DNA from: a virus
DNA length: 46,155 nt
Virus record (IMG/VR): IMGVR_UViG_3300009502_000082
Location: 1-46,155 of that record
Direction: 5' to 3' (one strand)
The notes under the pieces were generated by a model. It had not been told where the DNA came from, did no database searches, and saw only the letters and a list, made by a program, of their open reading frames with translations. Both the position numbers and the translations under genes were made by a program. This document shows, in pieces, positions 1 through 8,250 of this stretch; within the stretch, counting starts at the first letter, position 1; each line of letters starts with the position of its first letter.

Positions 1-693
1 CCTGAGAGAGAGTTTAGAGTACGTTACTTAGGAGAATGGGCAAGTTATGAAGGTGCATTAGTACCATCATTTAATGAAGAGTGTATAGTAGAAGATTTTC
101 ATGTTCCTGAAAAGTGGAGAAAGATACTTATAGTTGACCCAGCATCATCAGGATTAGCTGGCTTAAGTATAATGGCAGAATCAGATATAGTTAATGAAGA
201 CAAAGAAACAGTATGGTATGTAGTAAAAGAAGCAATGATAGATAATATTGAACCAACAAGACTAGTAGATTACGCAGAAGAATTTGCTAGTGAATATAAT
301 ATATGTGATAGATTTAGTGATGTACATGAGACATGGTTTACAAAAACTGCTCAAAGTAAGGGGCTAGAATATCATGGAGTAAAGAAAGTTAAGAACGAAG
401 ACATGGTAGTAGAATTAGATAATTCATTTGCAAAAGGAACTTTAAAAGTATTTAAGTCATGTGAAGATTGCCAGAATCAATTATTTGGTTATGTCAACAA
501 AGAAGATAGTCAGAAGTTTGACCCTGTTCGTGGTGACTATCACGTACTTGATACAATTAAATATGGAAATATTATGAGAAATAGATTGTCTAGTAAAGAA
601 GTAGAAACAACTAAACTAGGTGAACTATGGGAAGCAGTTACTTCTCAATTTTTGAAACCAAGACCAAATAGATTATTTACGGAGAGTATTTAA
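1..693 (+). CDS. terL: Terminase large subunit, C-terminal part (5' truncated)
   Basis: The frame is open from base 1, so the true start and the ATPase domain lie outside the window; about 230 residues remain. What is visible fits the RNase H-like nuclease domain that cuts concatemeric DNA during packaging. An acidic VDPASSG motif lies near nt 133-150, a second acidic patch DRFSDVHE near nt 307-330, and HVLDTIKYG near nt 541-567 corresponds to the late DxxxxxxY element. An internal ATG at 172 is not the start because coding continues upstream of it. The stop overlaps the portal start (TAATG), and terminase followed by portal is the normal phage order. The call rests on the nuclease motifs plus this context. 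Confidence 0.85.
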   Translation, partial: PEREFRVRYLGEWASYEGALVPSFNEECIVEDFHVPEKWRKILIVDPASSGLAGLSIMAESDIVNEDKETVWYVVKEAMIDNIEPTRLVDYAEEFASEYNICDRFSDVHETWFTKTAQSKGLEYHGVKKVKNEDMVVELDNSFAKGTLKVFKSCEDCQNQLFGYVNKEDSQKFDPVRGDYHVLDTIKYGNIMRNRLSSKEVETTKLGELWEAVTSQFLKPRPNRLFTESI

Positions 694-2663
694 TGCGTCC
701 AATAGTATTTAATAAGGATAACATAAAACCTAAGTTAGAGAAACTTGTACAGGAGTTCAATACTCATATTGGATATCATCGTACTTATTGGCGTAGAAGT
801 GAAGATGCTTATAGAAGTAATTTTTATCGTAAGTATGTAAATGAAATACTTAATAACAAGCGTTTAGAATTAACTAATCAATTTAGAGAGTGGTTAGTTG
901 AAGCTGAGATGAATCATAGTTTTAGTTTTGTTCGTTTACTACACTCAACATTAATTAGTAATGAACCAGTAGTAACAGCAAGTCCTGCTAATAACTCACA
1001 GGAATCTCGTGATACAGCTACTGCTGCAGATAGTTTAATAAGATACGCAAAAGAAAAATATGGTGTAAAAGAAGCAGTAGATAATTTTATCTTGAGAACA
1101 TTTTTATATGGAATGGGATGTATACGAGTAGATTGGAATGCTAACTTAGGCGAGATAGTTCAATATGATAAAACTAAAGAAGAGTTATTATTTACTGGAG
1201 ATTCTCAGTTAAGAGTAATTGAGCCATATTGTTATTACTTATATAGTACATCAAATAACTTGATGGATGTATATGGGTATATGGAAAAGTTATATTATGA
1301 TAAAGAAGAAGCTCAAGCTATGTGGCCTGAGTTTGCAGATATTATGCAAACAGCAGATGATGTGTATAATAATTATCCTACTAATTCTGACAAGAATAGT
1401 GCTAGACGTTTTGCAGATAAAGTAATAGTATGGGAATATATAGAAAAGTCTCGCCCACTTAATGCTAATCGTGGTAGACATATATTATTTTTAAATGACT
1501 ATACAGTATTAGTATTAGAAGACAACCCTCATGAACATAAACAATTACCTATAGTATTACTACCAGATATAATTACACCTAATAAATTATTTCCAGTAAG
1601 TATAATGGAAATGTTAAACTCTCCTCAACGACAGATAAATGAGTTGTTTAGTAGAGTATTAGAAAATGTTAAGTTATATACTAAGATATTTATGTTAGTA
1701 GATAGAAATGCTAATCTTACTGATAATGCTTTAAATGATTTACCTACTATACCTATTACTTATACAGGTACTGAAGGTCGTCCTCCTATAGCAATGACAC
1801 CTCCACAGATGCCAACATTTGTATTCCAAACGTATGATTATATGGTACAGATGATGCAGCATATAGCAGGAGTTAGAGATTTTAGTAGAGGAGTAATGGC
1901 TAAAGCTGTTAGTGGTTTTGCTGCTAACTTAATGGTAGAGTCAGATACTAAAGTACATATACAACTTCACGAAAGATATAAAGAAGCAGTTAAAGGAATA
2001 TATGAATTACTACTTAGTGATATAAAACAGTATTGGAATGAAAAACGAACTATAAGTATACTTAATGAAGAAGACGAGATGGAAACAAAAGCATTTATGG
2101 GTGCGGATTTAAATAACGGATATGTAGTAAAAACAGATTTTGGTTCAACATTACCACTAGACCCAGCAGCTCGTAGACAAATGGTACAAGAGATTGGTAC
2201 TATGGCTCAGCAATGGGGTATTAAGATGGATGGTAATAAATTCTTTGAATTACTTCGTTTAGGGGATGTAATGGGTACCTTTAATATAAGTGAGTCTGCT
2301 GCTAAAGTACAAAGAAAAGAAAAGTATATAATGCTACAAACAACAAAACCAGTTGACATAGATTATAATGCAGATGACCACCTAGCACATTATGTAGAAT
2401 TATTTGGCTTCTTCCAGACTAACGAGTATGCTAATTTACAACCAGGAATAAAAGAAATATTAAAAGCGCATGCAGCTCAACACTTAATGGCTGATGCGTT
2501 TATAAAGAAAGGTGCTACTGAAGAACAGTTCAAAAGTGGACAACTTCCTCAGTCAGCACCACAAGAAGGAGCGCCTATGGCTACTCCTGATATGACAGGA
2601 CAGAACGGGATGCAAGCACCGCAAGGGGTACCTGGCCCAGCGCAAGCTGCACCGACTGTATAG
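693..2663 (+). CDS. Portal protein
   Basis: At 656 residues this fits the portal (head-tail connector) that forms the dodecameric ring through which DNA enters and leaves the capsid. Evidence is its length, its place directly after terminase, and a region typical of podovirus portals: long helices with RDFSRGVMAKAVSGFAANL around residues 400-420, then an HERYKEAVKGIYELL helix. The C-terminus (about residues 620-656) is rich in Gln, Pro and Ala and is probably a disordered tail. It starts in a TAATG overlap with terL, implying translational coupling. No enzymatic motif is seen. Family assignment is by context and overall pattern. Confidence 0.85.
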   Translation: MRPIVFNKDNIKPKLEKLVQEFNTHIGYHRTYWRRSEDAYRSNFYRKYVNEILNNKRLELTNQFREWLVEAEMNHSFSFVRLLHSTLISNEPVVTASPANNSQESRDTATAADSLIRYAKEKYGVKEAVDNFILRTFLYGMGCIRVDWNANLGEIVQYDKTKEELLFTGDSQLRVIEPYCYYLYSTSNNLMDVYGYMEKLYYDKEEAQAMWPEFADIMQTADDVYNNYPTNSDKNSARRFADKVIVWEYIEKSRPLNANRGRHILFLNDYTVLVLEDNPHEHKQLPIVLLPDIITPNKLFPVSIMEMLNSPQRQINELFSRVLENVKLYTKIFMLVDRNANLTDNALNDLPTIPITYTGTEGRPPIAMTPPQMPTFVFQTYDYMVQMMQHIAGVRDFSRGVMAKAVSGFAANLMVESDTKVHIQLHERYKEAVKGIYELLLSDIKQYWNEKRTISILNEEDEMETKAFMGADLNNGYVVKTDFGSTLPLDPAARRQMVQEIGTMAQQWGIKMDGNKFFELLRLGDVMGTFNISESAAKVQRKEKYIMLQTTKPVDIDYNADDHLAHYVELFGFFQTNEYANLQPGIKEILKAHAAQHLMADAFIKKGATEEQFKSGQLPQSAPQEGAPMATPDMTGQNGMQAPQGVPGPAQAAPTV

Positions 2664-2675
2664 ACAAAGTAAAGC

Positions 2676-2693
2676 CTATCCTTAACAGGATGG
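2676..2693 (+). other. Small hairpin between portal and scaffold genes
   Basis: CTATCCT and AGGATGG can pair (7 bp, one G-T wobble) around a TAAC loop, just before the scaffold ribosome-binding site TAGGAG. No T-run follows, so it is not a good terminator. It may be an RNA stability or processing element, or chance. Confidence 0.25.
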
Positions 2694-2705
2694 TAGGAGA
2701 TTAAA

Positions 2706-3623
2706 ATGATAGACGGAACAAGCGCACCAGTAACAGGTTCAGCACCAGTAAGCGGTGGAGAAGGAACTGGAAGTATAGGAGCGGTATCAGCACCTGCTTC
2801 TGGACAACCAGCATCTGGAGCATCCGCAGTAGGAGCAGCACCTGCAGCAGAACAGTTTACTATAACAGTAGACGGTAAACCAATGCAAGTGACAAAAGAA
2901 GACCTTATTGCTAGAGCACAAAAAGGAACGGCTGCCGAAAAGAGATTTGAGGAAGCCTCTAGGATGAGAAAAGAAGCTGAGACACACATTCAAGCAGTTA
3001 ATGAACTCAAGGAGATTATAGGTAAGAAAGACTATAATCGTGCTAAGGACATTTTTGGAGAAGAATTTCTAACTGGACTTATCCCAAAAGGACAGCCTGG
3101 TGGAGCACCACAGTACTCTGAAGAAGACACTCGTACAGCAGAAGCTTTAGGGGTTGATGTACATACTTATGTAGAAGCTAAGATGAAGGCACAGGGATTT
3201 GATAATCCTATGGTAGCTAAGCAAACTGAAAAGATTGCTCAGCTAGAGCGTCAGTTATCACAAGTAGGTCAGTACATGCAATCAGTAAAAATTGAAAATG
3301 ATGCACGAGTTATTGAAAATCAGTTTAGAAGTGTTGCAGAAAAGTTTCCAGATGTAGACCCTAACAGAGTACTTGATATAGTTGAAAGAGAGGGGCGCTC
3401 GGCTAAAGATTTTGAATCCATATTTAAAACACTAGATGGTATGGAGAAACAACGCATGGAAGAAAAGTTCACTAAATATGCTGAAGAGAAAAAGAAAAAC
3501 TCTATGAGTAACTTTGGTGGAGTAAATTCTAGTGGTGTAGATAACTCACAATCTAGAGAAATGTTTAAAGGTAAAACTTTAAATGAACGAAAAGATATGT
3601 TAAAAAAATTAATGAATGAATAA
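2706..3623 (+). CDS. Capsid scaffolding protein
   Basis: A 305-residue protein between portal and major capsid protein, the standard place for the internal scaffold that guides procapsid assembly and is then lost. The first 55 residues are low-complexity Ala/Gly/Pro/Ser. Next come a short TITVDGKPMQVTKEDLIARA element, then charged helical and coiled-coil sequence (roughly 80-110 and 170-205). The C-terminal third is basic and helical (TLNERKDMLKKLMNE), as in scaffolds that bind coat subunits. A good AGGAG precedes the ATG. No protease motif is visible. Sequence alone would be weak; order and composition carry the call. Confidence 0.75.
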   Translation: MIDGTSAPVTGSAPVSGGEGTGSIGAVSAPASGQPASGASAVGAAPAAEQFTITVDGKPMQVTKEDLIARAQKGTAAEKRFEEASRMRKEAETHIQAVNELKEIIGKKDYNRAKDIFGEEFLTGLIPKGQPGGAPQYSEEDTRTAEALGVDVHTYVEAKMKAQGFDNPMVAKQTEKIAQLERQLSQVGQYMQSVKIENDARVIENQFRSVAEKFPDVDPNRVLDIVEREGRSAKDFESIFKTLDGMEKQRMEEKFTKYAEEKKKNSMSNFGGVNSSGVDNSQSREMFKGKTLNERKDMLKKLMNE

Positions 3624-3647
3624 CAAACAAAACGGAGATAAATAAAC

Positions 3648-4991
3648 ATGGCTATACAAAACGTAGCGCTCTATTCAGATTATAAAGAAATTCTGAAAGT
3701 GCTTCAAGAGGGTACAGTTACCCAGCTTCTTCATGATGAAGAAAGCTTTTTTAAACTAATAACAGCAAAATTCAACAAGGCAGACATAGAAGGAAAGAAA
3801 ATTATAATGGCAGCTAAGGACGTTCTAGGGCATCCAGCAGCAGCTTTTATAGCTTACAACGGGTCATTTGCATCACGTAGTAAAGCAAGATACGAGAACA
3901 TAACAATCGAACCTAAGTATGTTACAGCCCATTTGGAAATGGACAGAACAGAAATGGAACTTGCTAAAACTGATAAGTCTAGATTTATAGACTTGTGGAC
4001 AGATGAACTAGAAAGTAAGAACAAAGTAATAGCTCAGCAGCTATCAAGAACAGTATTTGGTTATGGTGATGGTGCTCTAGGTACATATGCTAGTGCAACT
4101 ATAGACGTAGCTCCTACTCCTGATGAAGCAACTGTTACGTTGTCAACAGCAGCTACATCAAAAGGTAGTGTATACTGGTTCGAACCTGGTGACGAAATTA
4201 AGTGGGTTGACCCAGCAACTGGAACAGCTAGAGTAATTGGAAGCGCTGGTGGAACTAAAGCTACAATTAAAAGTGTAGATTTGGACGCTGGTACTTTTAT
4301 TGCTTACTGTACAAACACAGCAGAAAATATCATAGCAACTAACATGGTAGTTAATGATATAATTATGCGTTATTCAATTACCTGGACAGGTTCCTCTACT
4401 GTTATCGACACAGCATCTGAGGAAATGGTAGGATTTGATGGTCTTATTGATGACACAACTACACAGACATTGTTTGGTATATCAAGAGCTACTACACCTT
4501 TGTTTAAGGGACAAGTAAAGAATTTACTAGGAGAAACATTAGGGATAAACAACCTTCATACTATCGCAAAGAAGATAGGTTTGCAGGGTGGAAAGCCTAA
4601 GATGATACTTTCTAGCTTCGATTCTTATATCAGACTTGCTGAACTTGGTCAGTCGCTAAGACACGTAATAACAGAACCTACTCTAGATATTACTCTAGGT
4701 ATAGAGACTGTTAGATATGCTAGTCCAACTGGTGGAAGCATCCCTATAGTTAATTCACGTTATTGCCCAACGAATAGAATCTACATGATTGACCCTACAA
4801 CTTTCGAGTTTAGAGGCCAGGAACCAGAGTTCGTTGAAGTAAACGGTGAGATAACAAGGTTGAAACCATCTAGTTCTGGTGGTTACGAAAATAAAGTAAC
4901 AGGCGAATTATTCGGAATTATGGCTTTGATTGTAAAAAATCCTAGCAAGAATGGGAAGCTCACTAACTTCTCCAACACCGAGGTAGAATAA
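3648..4991 (+). CDS. Major capsid protein
   Basis: A 447-residue protein directly after the scaffold, of the size expected for an HK97-fold coat protein. The N-terminal part (EGTVTQLLHDEESFFKLITA) and the region through residue 150 are helical. Residues about 165-240 are a beta-rich insertion with an FEPGDEIKWVDP turn, resembling the added surface domains of many coat proteins. The end contains a typical strand-rich segment (FEFRGQEPEFVEVNGEITRL). No prohead-protease cleavage site can be seen, and no protease gene is adjacent. The AT-rich 10-base gap after it leads to an HNH gene. Folding may involve the phage GroES at 37085-37360, which is inference. Confidence 0.85.
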   Translation: MAIQNVALYSDYKEILKVLQEGTVTQLLHDEESFFKLITAKFNKADIEGKKIIMAAKDVLGHPAAAFIAYNGSFASRSKARYENITIEPKYVTAHLEMDRTEMELAKTDKSRFIDLWTDELESKNKVIAQQLSRTVFGYGDGALGTYASATIDVAPTPDEATVTLSTAATSKGSVYWFEPGDEIKWVDPATGTARVIGSAGGTKATIKSVDLDAGTFIAYCTNTAENIIATNMVVNDIIMRYSITWTGSSTVIDTASEEMVGFDGLIDDTTTQTLFGISRATTPLFKGQVKNLLGETLGINNLHTIAKKIGLQGGKPKMILSSFDSYIRLAELGQSLRHVITEPTLDITLGIETVRYASPTGGSIPIVNSRYCPTNRIYMIDPTTFEFRGQEPEFVEVNGEITRLKPSSSGGYENKVTGELFGIMALIVKNPSKNGKLTNFSNTEVE

Positions 4992-5001
4992 ATAATTTAG
5001 T

Positions 5002-5598
5002 ATGAAAGTAACTGGTAAAGAACATTTTAATTTTAAAGATTTATCTAATAAAAGATTTGGTAAACTATTAGTTACTGATGAATACAAAGGTATTTATAAA
5101 TCACAACACGCATGGAAATGTATTTGTGATTGCGAAAACGAAACATGGGTGGTGGGAGCCTCTTTAACTAGAGGACTCACCACTTCATGTGGGTGTGTTA
5201 GAAAAGAAACAAATAAACAACGAGCACTAGATAATAGAGAAACCAGAGACGCAGAAGATATAACAATATATAATGTATATGCAGCAGTTAGAAAGAAAGC
5301 AGAAAATAGAAATTTAAATTTTGAATTAACTTTTGAACAATTTAAAGAGATAACAAGAAGAGATTGCACATATTGTGGAAAACCTGCAAGTGAGAGCAAT
5401 TTTTTAAAAGATAAGTTAACAGATACACTAGTAAGATATAATGGTGTAGATAGAGCAAATAATAATGAAGGGTACACTTTAAGTAATTCTGTTCCATGTT
5501 GTAAAATGTGTAATTGGATGAAGATGAATTTAACAGTTGATGAATGGGTTACACATATGAAACAAATAATAAATTACTTAGAGAGTGAGGATAAATAA
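5002..5598 (+). CDS. HNH endonuclease, probably homing type
   Basis: A 198-residue, lysine-rich protein. The N-terminal half has the layout of phage homing endonucleases: RFGKLLVTDEY, then a WKCICDCENE pair and TTSCGCVRKE, which probably bind zinc and DNA. The C-terminal half has CTYCGKPAS, then NGVDRANNNEGYTLSNSVPC and CKMCNWMK, the HNH (beta-beta-alpha metal) nuclease with two CxxC zinc pairs. No strong ribosome-binding site precedes its ATG, unlike neighbouring virion genes. It sits between two structural genes, directly abutting the fibre ATG. This suggests a freestanding mobile gene that would cut genomes lacking it. The target is unknown. Confidence 0.85.
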   Translation: MKVTGKEHFNFKDLSNKRFGKLLVTDEYKGIYKSQHAWKCICDCENETWVVGASLTRGLTTSCGCVRKETNKQRALDNRETRDAEDITIYNVYAAVRKKAENRNLNFELTFEQFKEITRRDCTYCGKPASESNFLKDKLTDTLVRYNGVDRANNNEGYTLSNSVPCCKMCNWMKMNLTVDEWVTHMKQIINYLESEDK

Positions 5599-7065
5599 AT
5601 GGCAAGATACATGCTTAGCCCTAATATGTTGATACGAAATATACGGGAACGAGAGCCAGTATGGTTCGTTGACATTTTTTATAACTGGAATCGAATCGAC
5701 GCTCACAATCATTCTAATGAAAATGGAGTACAAATACCTACATCAGGTATTATGCCTGGAGCAATTACTAGCGCATTACTAGCACCAGGTGCAGTAACTT
5801 CAGTTGCATTAGGTGACATAAACTTAATTGGTTGTGATAGTCATAATTTAATTTTGCAAACAACTACCTCTGGTGATATTCAACTTAATCCTATTAGTAG
5901 AATAGTAAGAGTTAAGGGAGATGAATCTAACCTTGTAGGTACAAAATATTTATTGTTTGGTAGTGAAGGTACACCACCTAACGATACAACAGAAGTAGGC
6001 TTTAGATGTCTACCTTCTGGACAGATACAGATGAAAGAAGCCGTTGACCACTGGATAGACATACCAACTAGCTTTGGTGCTAATGATGAACTTAGTAATT
6101 TATCTTCAACAGCAGTTAATACTAATATTAATCCCGCTGCTGATTTACTACACTCACTGGGGGATGGTACTCATAGATGGCTTAATGGATACTTTGGAAC
6201 AGTAAATGCTACTACAGTAAGTGCTACAACAGTTGGAGCAACTACAGTTAATGCTACAACAGTTAATGCAACTAACTTAAACTTTGGTACAGTACCAGCA
6301 ACTCAAAGTATGTTTGAAACTGGCGACTATAAACATACAAGTAGAGCAACACTTTCCGCTGGTTGGATATGGGCCAGTGGTAGAACAATTGGAAATGTTG
6401 GAAGTGGTGCAACAGAACGAGCTAATGCTGATACATTGGCATTGTTTACTCATTATTTTGATTATCATACAGACGCAACTTTACCTTTATATACAAGTGC
6501 GGGTGTGCCAACAACAAGAGCAACTTATGCTAATGCTGCTGATGCTTTTGGTGGGACAAACCTTTGTAGGATAATGGTTCCTGATGTTAGAGATTTAACA
6601 CTAGTTGGTAAGGGAGATATGGGCGGTACTGATAAAGGTCTTTTAACAGTTGCAGGTTGTGGAATAGATGGGCTAACCTTAGGGCAGGTTGTTGGAGCAG
6701 AAACACACGCTTTAACAAATGCACAGATAGCAGAACATTGGCATATAACTAATAATCACACACATCCGCTTAATACTTCATTTAGTGGAACAACTGGACA
6801 AACTGGTGGTGTGCCTACTGGTGGTAGTGGGACAATAACAACAGATGACCACGGGGGAACACCAGGATTGCAAGTTAATTTTGGTAATCCTGTATGGCAA
6901 TATGAAGGACAACATGTTCATGACGGTGCATCATTTAGTGGAACAATTAGTGGAACATCAGGAGCTACACAACCAGATACCGCTTATAATCTAGCTAGTA
7001 TAAATGGAACAGCACATCAAAATATGCAACCAACTTATATATGCAATATTATGATAAAACTTTAG
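5599..7065 (+). CDS. Tail fibre / receptor-binding protein with collar-like tip
   Basis: A 488-residue protein. The N-terminus (about 1-45) is compact with many aromatics and probably attaches to the virion. The middle is Gly/Ser/Thr-rich beta structure with a TTVxA repeat (residues about 200-227). The C-terminus looks like a phage tail-collar or short-fibre tip: VGAETHALTNAQIAEHWH, then H-rich turns HWHITNNHTHP and QHVHDGASF, ending QPTYICNIMIKL. HxH motifs coordinate metal in the trimeric tips of T4 fibres, so a metal-threaded trimer is a reasonable inference. Its position, before the adaptor and nozzle genes and after an HNH gene, is unusual for a fibre. Confidence 0.75.
   Translation: MARYMLSPNMLIRNIREREPVWFVDIFYNWNRIDAHNHSNENGVQIPTSGIMPGAITSALLAPGAVTSVALGDINLIGCDSHNLILQTTTSGDIQLNPISRIVRVKGDESNLVGTKYLLFGSEGTPPNDTTEVGFRCLPSGQIQMKEAVDHWIDIPTSFGANDELSNLSSTAVNTNINPAADLLHSLGDGTHRWLNGYFGTVNATTVSATTVGATTVNATTVNATNLNFGTVPATQSMFETGDYKHTSRATLSAGWIWASGRTIGNVGSGATERANADTLALFTHYFDYHTDATLPLYTSAGVPTTRATYANAADAFGGTNLCRIMVPDVRDLTLVGKGDMGGTDKGLLTVAGCGIDGLTLGQVVGAETHALTNAQIAEHWHITNNHTHPLNTSFSGTTGQTGGVPTGGSGTITTDDHGGTPGLQVNFGNPVWQYEGQHVHDGASFSGTISGTSGATQPDTAYNLASINGTAHQNMQPTYICNIMIKL
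6200..6276 (+). repeat. Short tandem repeat inside the fibre gene
   Basis: An imperfect repeat of about 15 bases (gctacaacagttnat style) encodes five copies of TTV(N/S/G)A, residues about 200-227 of the fibre. It probably forms a short beta-structured shaft. Such repeats can change copy number and so shaft length. Confidence 0.6.
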
Positions 7066-7077
7066 TAGAGGAAATAA

Positions 7078-8250
7078 ATGATAACAGTACAAAAAATGAT
7101 AACTAAAGTTAGGAATAAATCTCAAGAGCTTAATAATAAGCAGATTACTGATGATAATATAATTGAGTTTTTAGACGACGGTTTAAGTGATGTTCTTTCT
7201 ATTATAAATGTAAAGGATAAAAACTTTCTGTATAAAGAAACTGAACCACTAGATATAGTAACAGGACAAGCACAGTATGATATACCATTTAACTGTGCTG
7301 CAAATAGAATAAAGTTTATTAAAGCTATGGACTTTCCTGAATGGAAACGTTTAAGGGAAATGTCACTTAATGATGAGATACCTCTAATTAATATGGATAT
7401 AGACTTTCCAGTATTCTATATTGTTAAGGGAGATAAACTTACTCTGTATCCTACACCCAACTTAAATGTTCCTGGTGCTAAAGATAGTAATGGTAATCCT
7501 ACATCAGGGTTAGTAATGACTTATATAGAAAGACTTCCTAGACTAGATGCGTCATTAGGTGCTATAAAAAATATAGTAGATGGAAATAAATTATACTTTG
7601 ACACACTAGAGATATATGATTCTAACGCTCAGATAAAGCTATATGCTAATGATTATATAAGTGTAACAGATGGTATGAAAGGTAACGTTACTAGTTATTA
7701 TAGAGTGTTATTAATAGACTTAATTAATAATTATATACAGATATATACTGGTACAACTGGGTTAGCTATATCAGCAGTAAATGTAACTAACAGATATTTT
7801 GAATTTGCTTCAGCATCCCTTACTAGTATAATACCTGGGGATACATTAGCTGTATCTGGTAGTACTGGTAATGATGGTGATTATACAATAGTAGGTATAG
7901 ACATACCTAATTATAGAGTATATGTTAGAGAAGTTATTCCTAGTATAATAGCAGATGGTACAGCAGACGCTGCATTACCCACTACCTACAGAGAAAAAAC
8001 AATTAGTAGTTCAGCATTTGATATTAACTATGGAGACATGGCTACTAGATTTGGGTATACAACTACTATAAAATTACCTGATATTATTCAGGACTATGTT
8101 ATAGGTTTTGCTGTAAAAGCTTGCTTTGAAAAGGTACAAGAACCTAATCAGGAAGCTATGGTTAACTTACAACGACTGTCTCAAGCAGTAGAATCATTGC
8201 CAGCAGATAGAATAGAGACATACAAGTATCAACTTAGAGGAACTTTTTAG
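7078..8250 (+). CDS. Head-tail adaptor protein
   Basis: A 390-residue protein. The beginning (residues 1-45) is helical with ITDDNIIEFLDDGLSDVLSI. It is followed by YDIPFNCAANRIKFIKAM and FYIVKGDKLTLYPTPN, a pattern common in podovirus adaptor (gatekeeper) proteins that sit under the portal. The C-terminus returns to helices (DYVIGFAVKACFEKVQEP). A beta-rich insert at about residues 240-300 (IIPGDTLAVSGSTGNDGDYT) matches a module seen again in the next gene. A GAGGAAAT ribosome site precedes the ATG, and the stop overlaps the GTG start of the nozzle gene. The fold assignment is by pattern and order. Confidence 0.65.
   Translation: MITVQKMITKVRNKSQELNNKQITDDNIIEFLDDGLSDVLSIINVKDKNFLYKETEPLDIVTGQAQYDIPFNCAANRIKFIKAMDFPEWKRLREMSLNDEIPLINMDIDFPVFYIVKGDKLTLYPTPNLNVPGAKDSNGNPTSGLVMTYIERLPRLDASLGAIKNIVDGNKLYFDTLEIYDSNAQIKLYANDYISVTDGMKGNVTSYYRVLLIDLINNYIQIYTGTTGLAISAVNVTNRYFEFASASLTSIIPGDTLAVSGSTGNDGDYTIVGIDIPNYRVYVREVIPSIIADGTADAALPTTYREKTISSSAFDINYGDMATRFGYTTTIKLPDIIQDYVIGFAVKACFEKVQEPNQEAMVNLQRLSQAVESLPADRIETYKYQLRGTF

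Noticed and set aside
2549-2989. 146-residue reverse-strand frame over the portal end and scaffold start
   Set aside because: It is a shadow of the Ala/Gly/Pro-rich coding on the plus strand, with no ribosome site and in the wrong direction for the operon.
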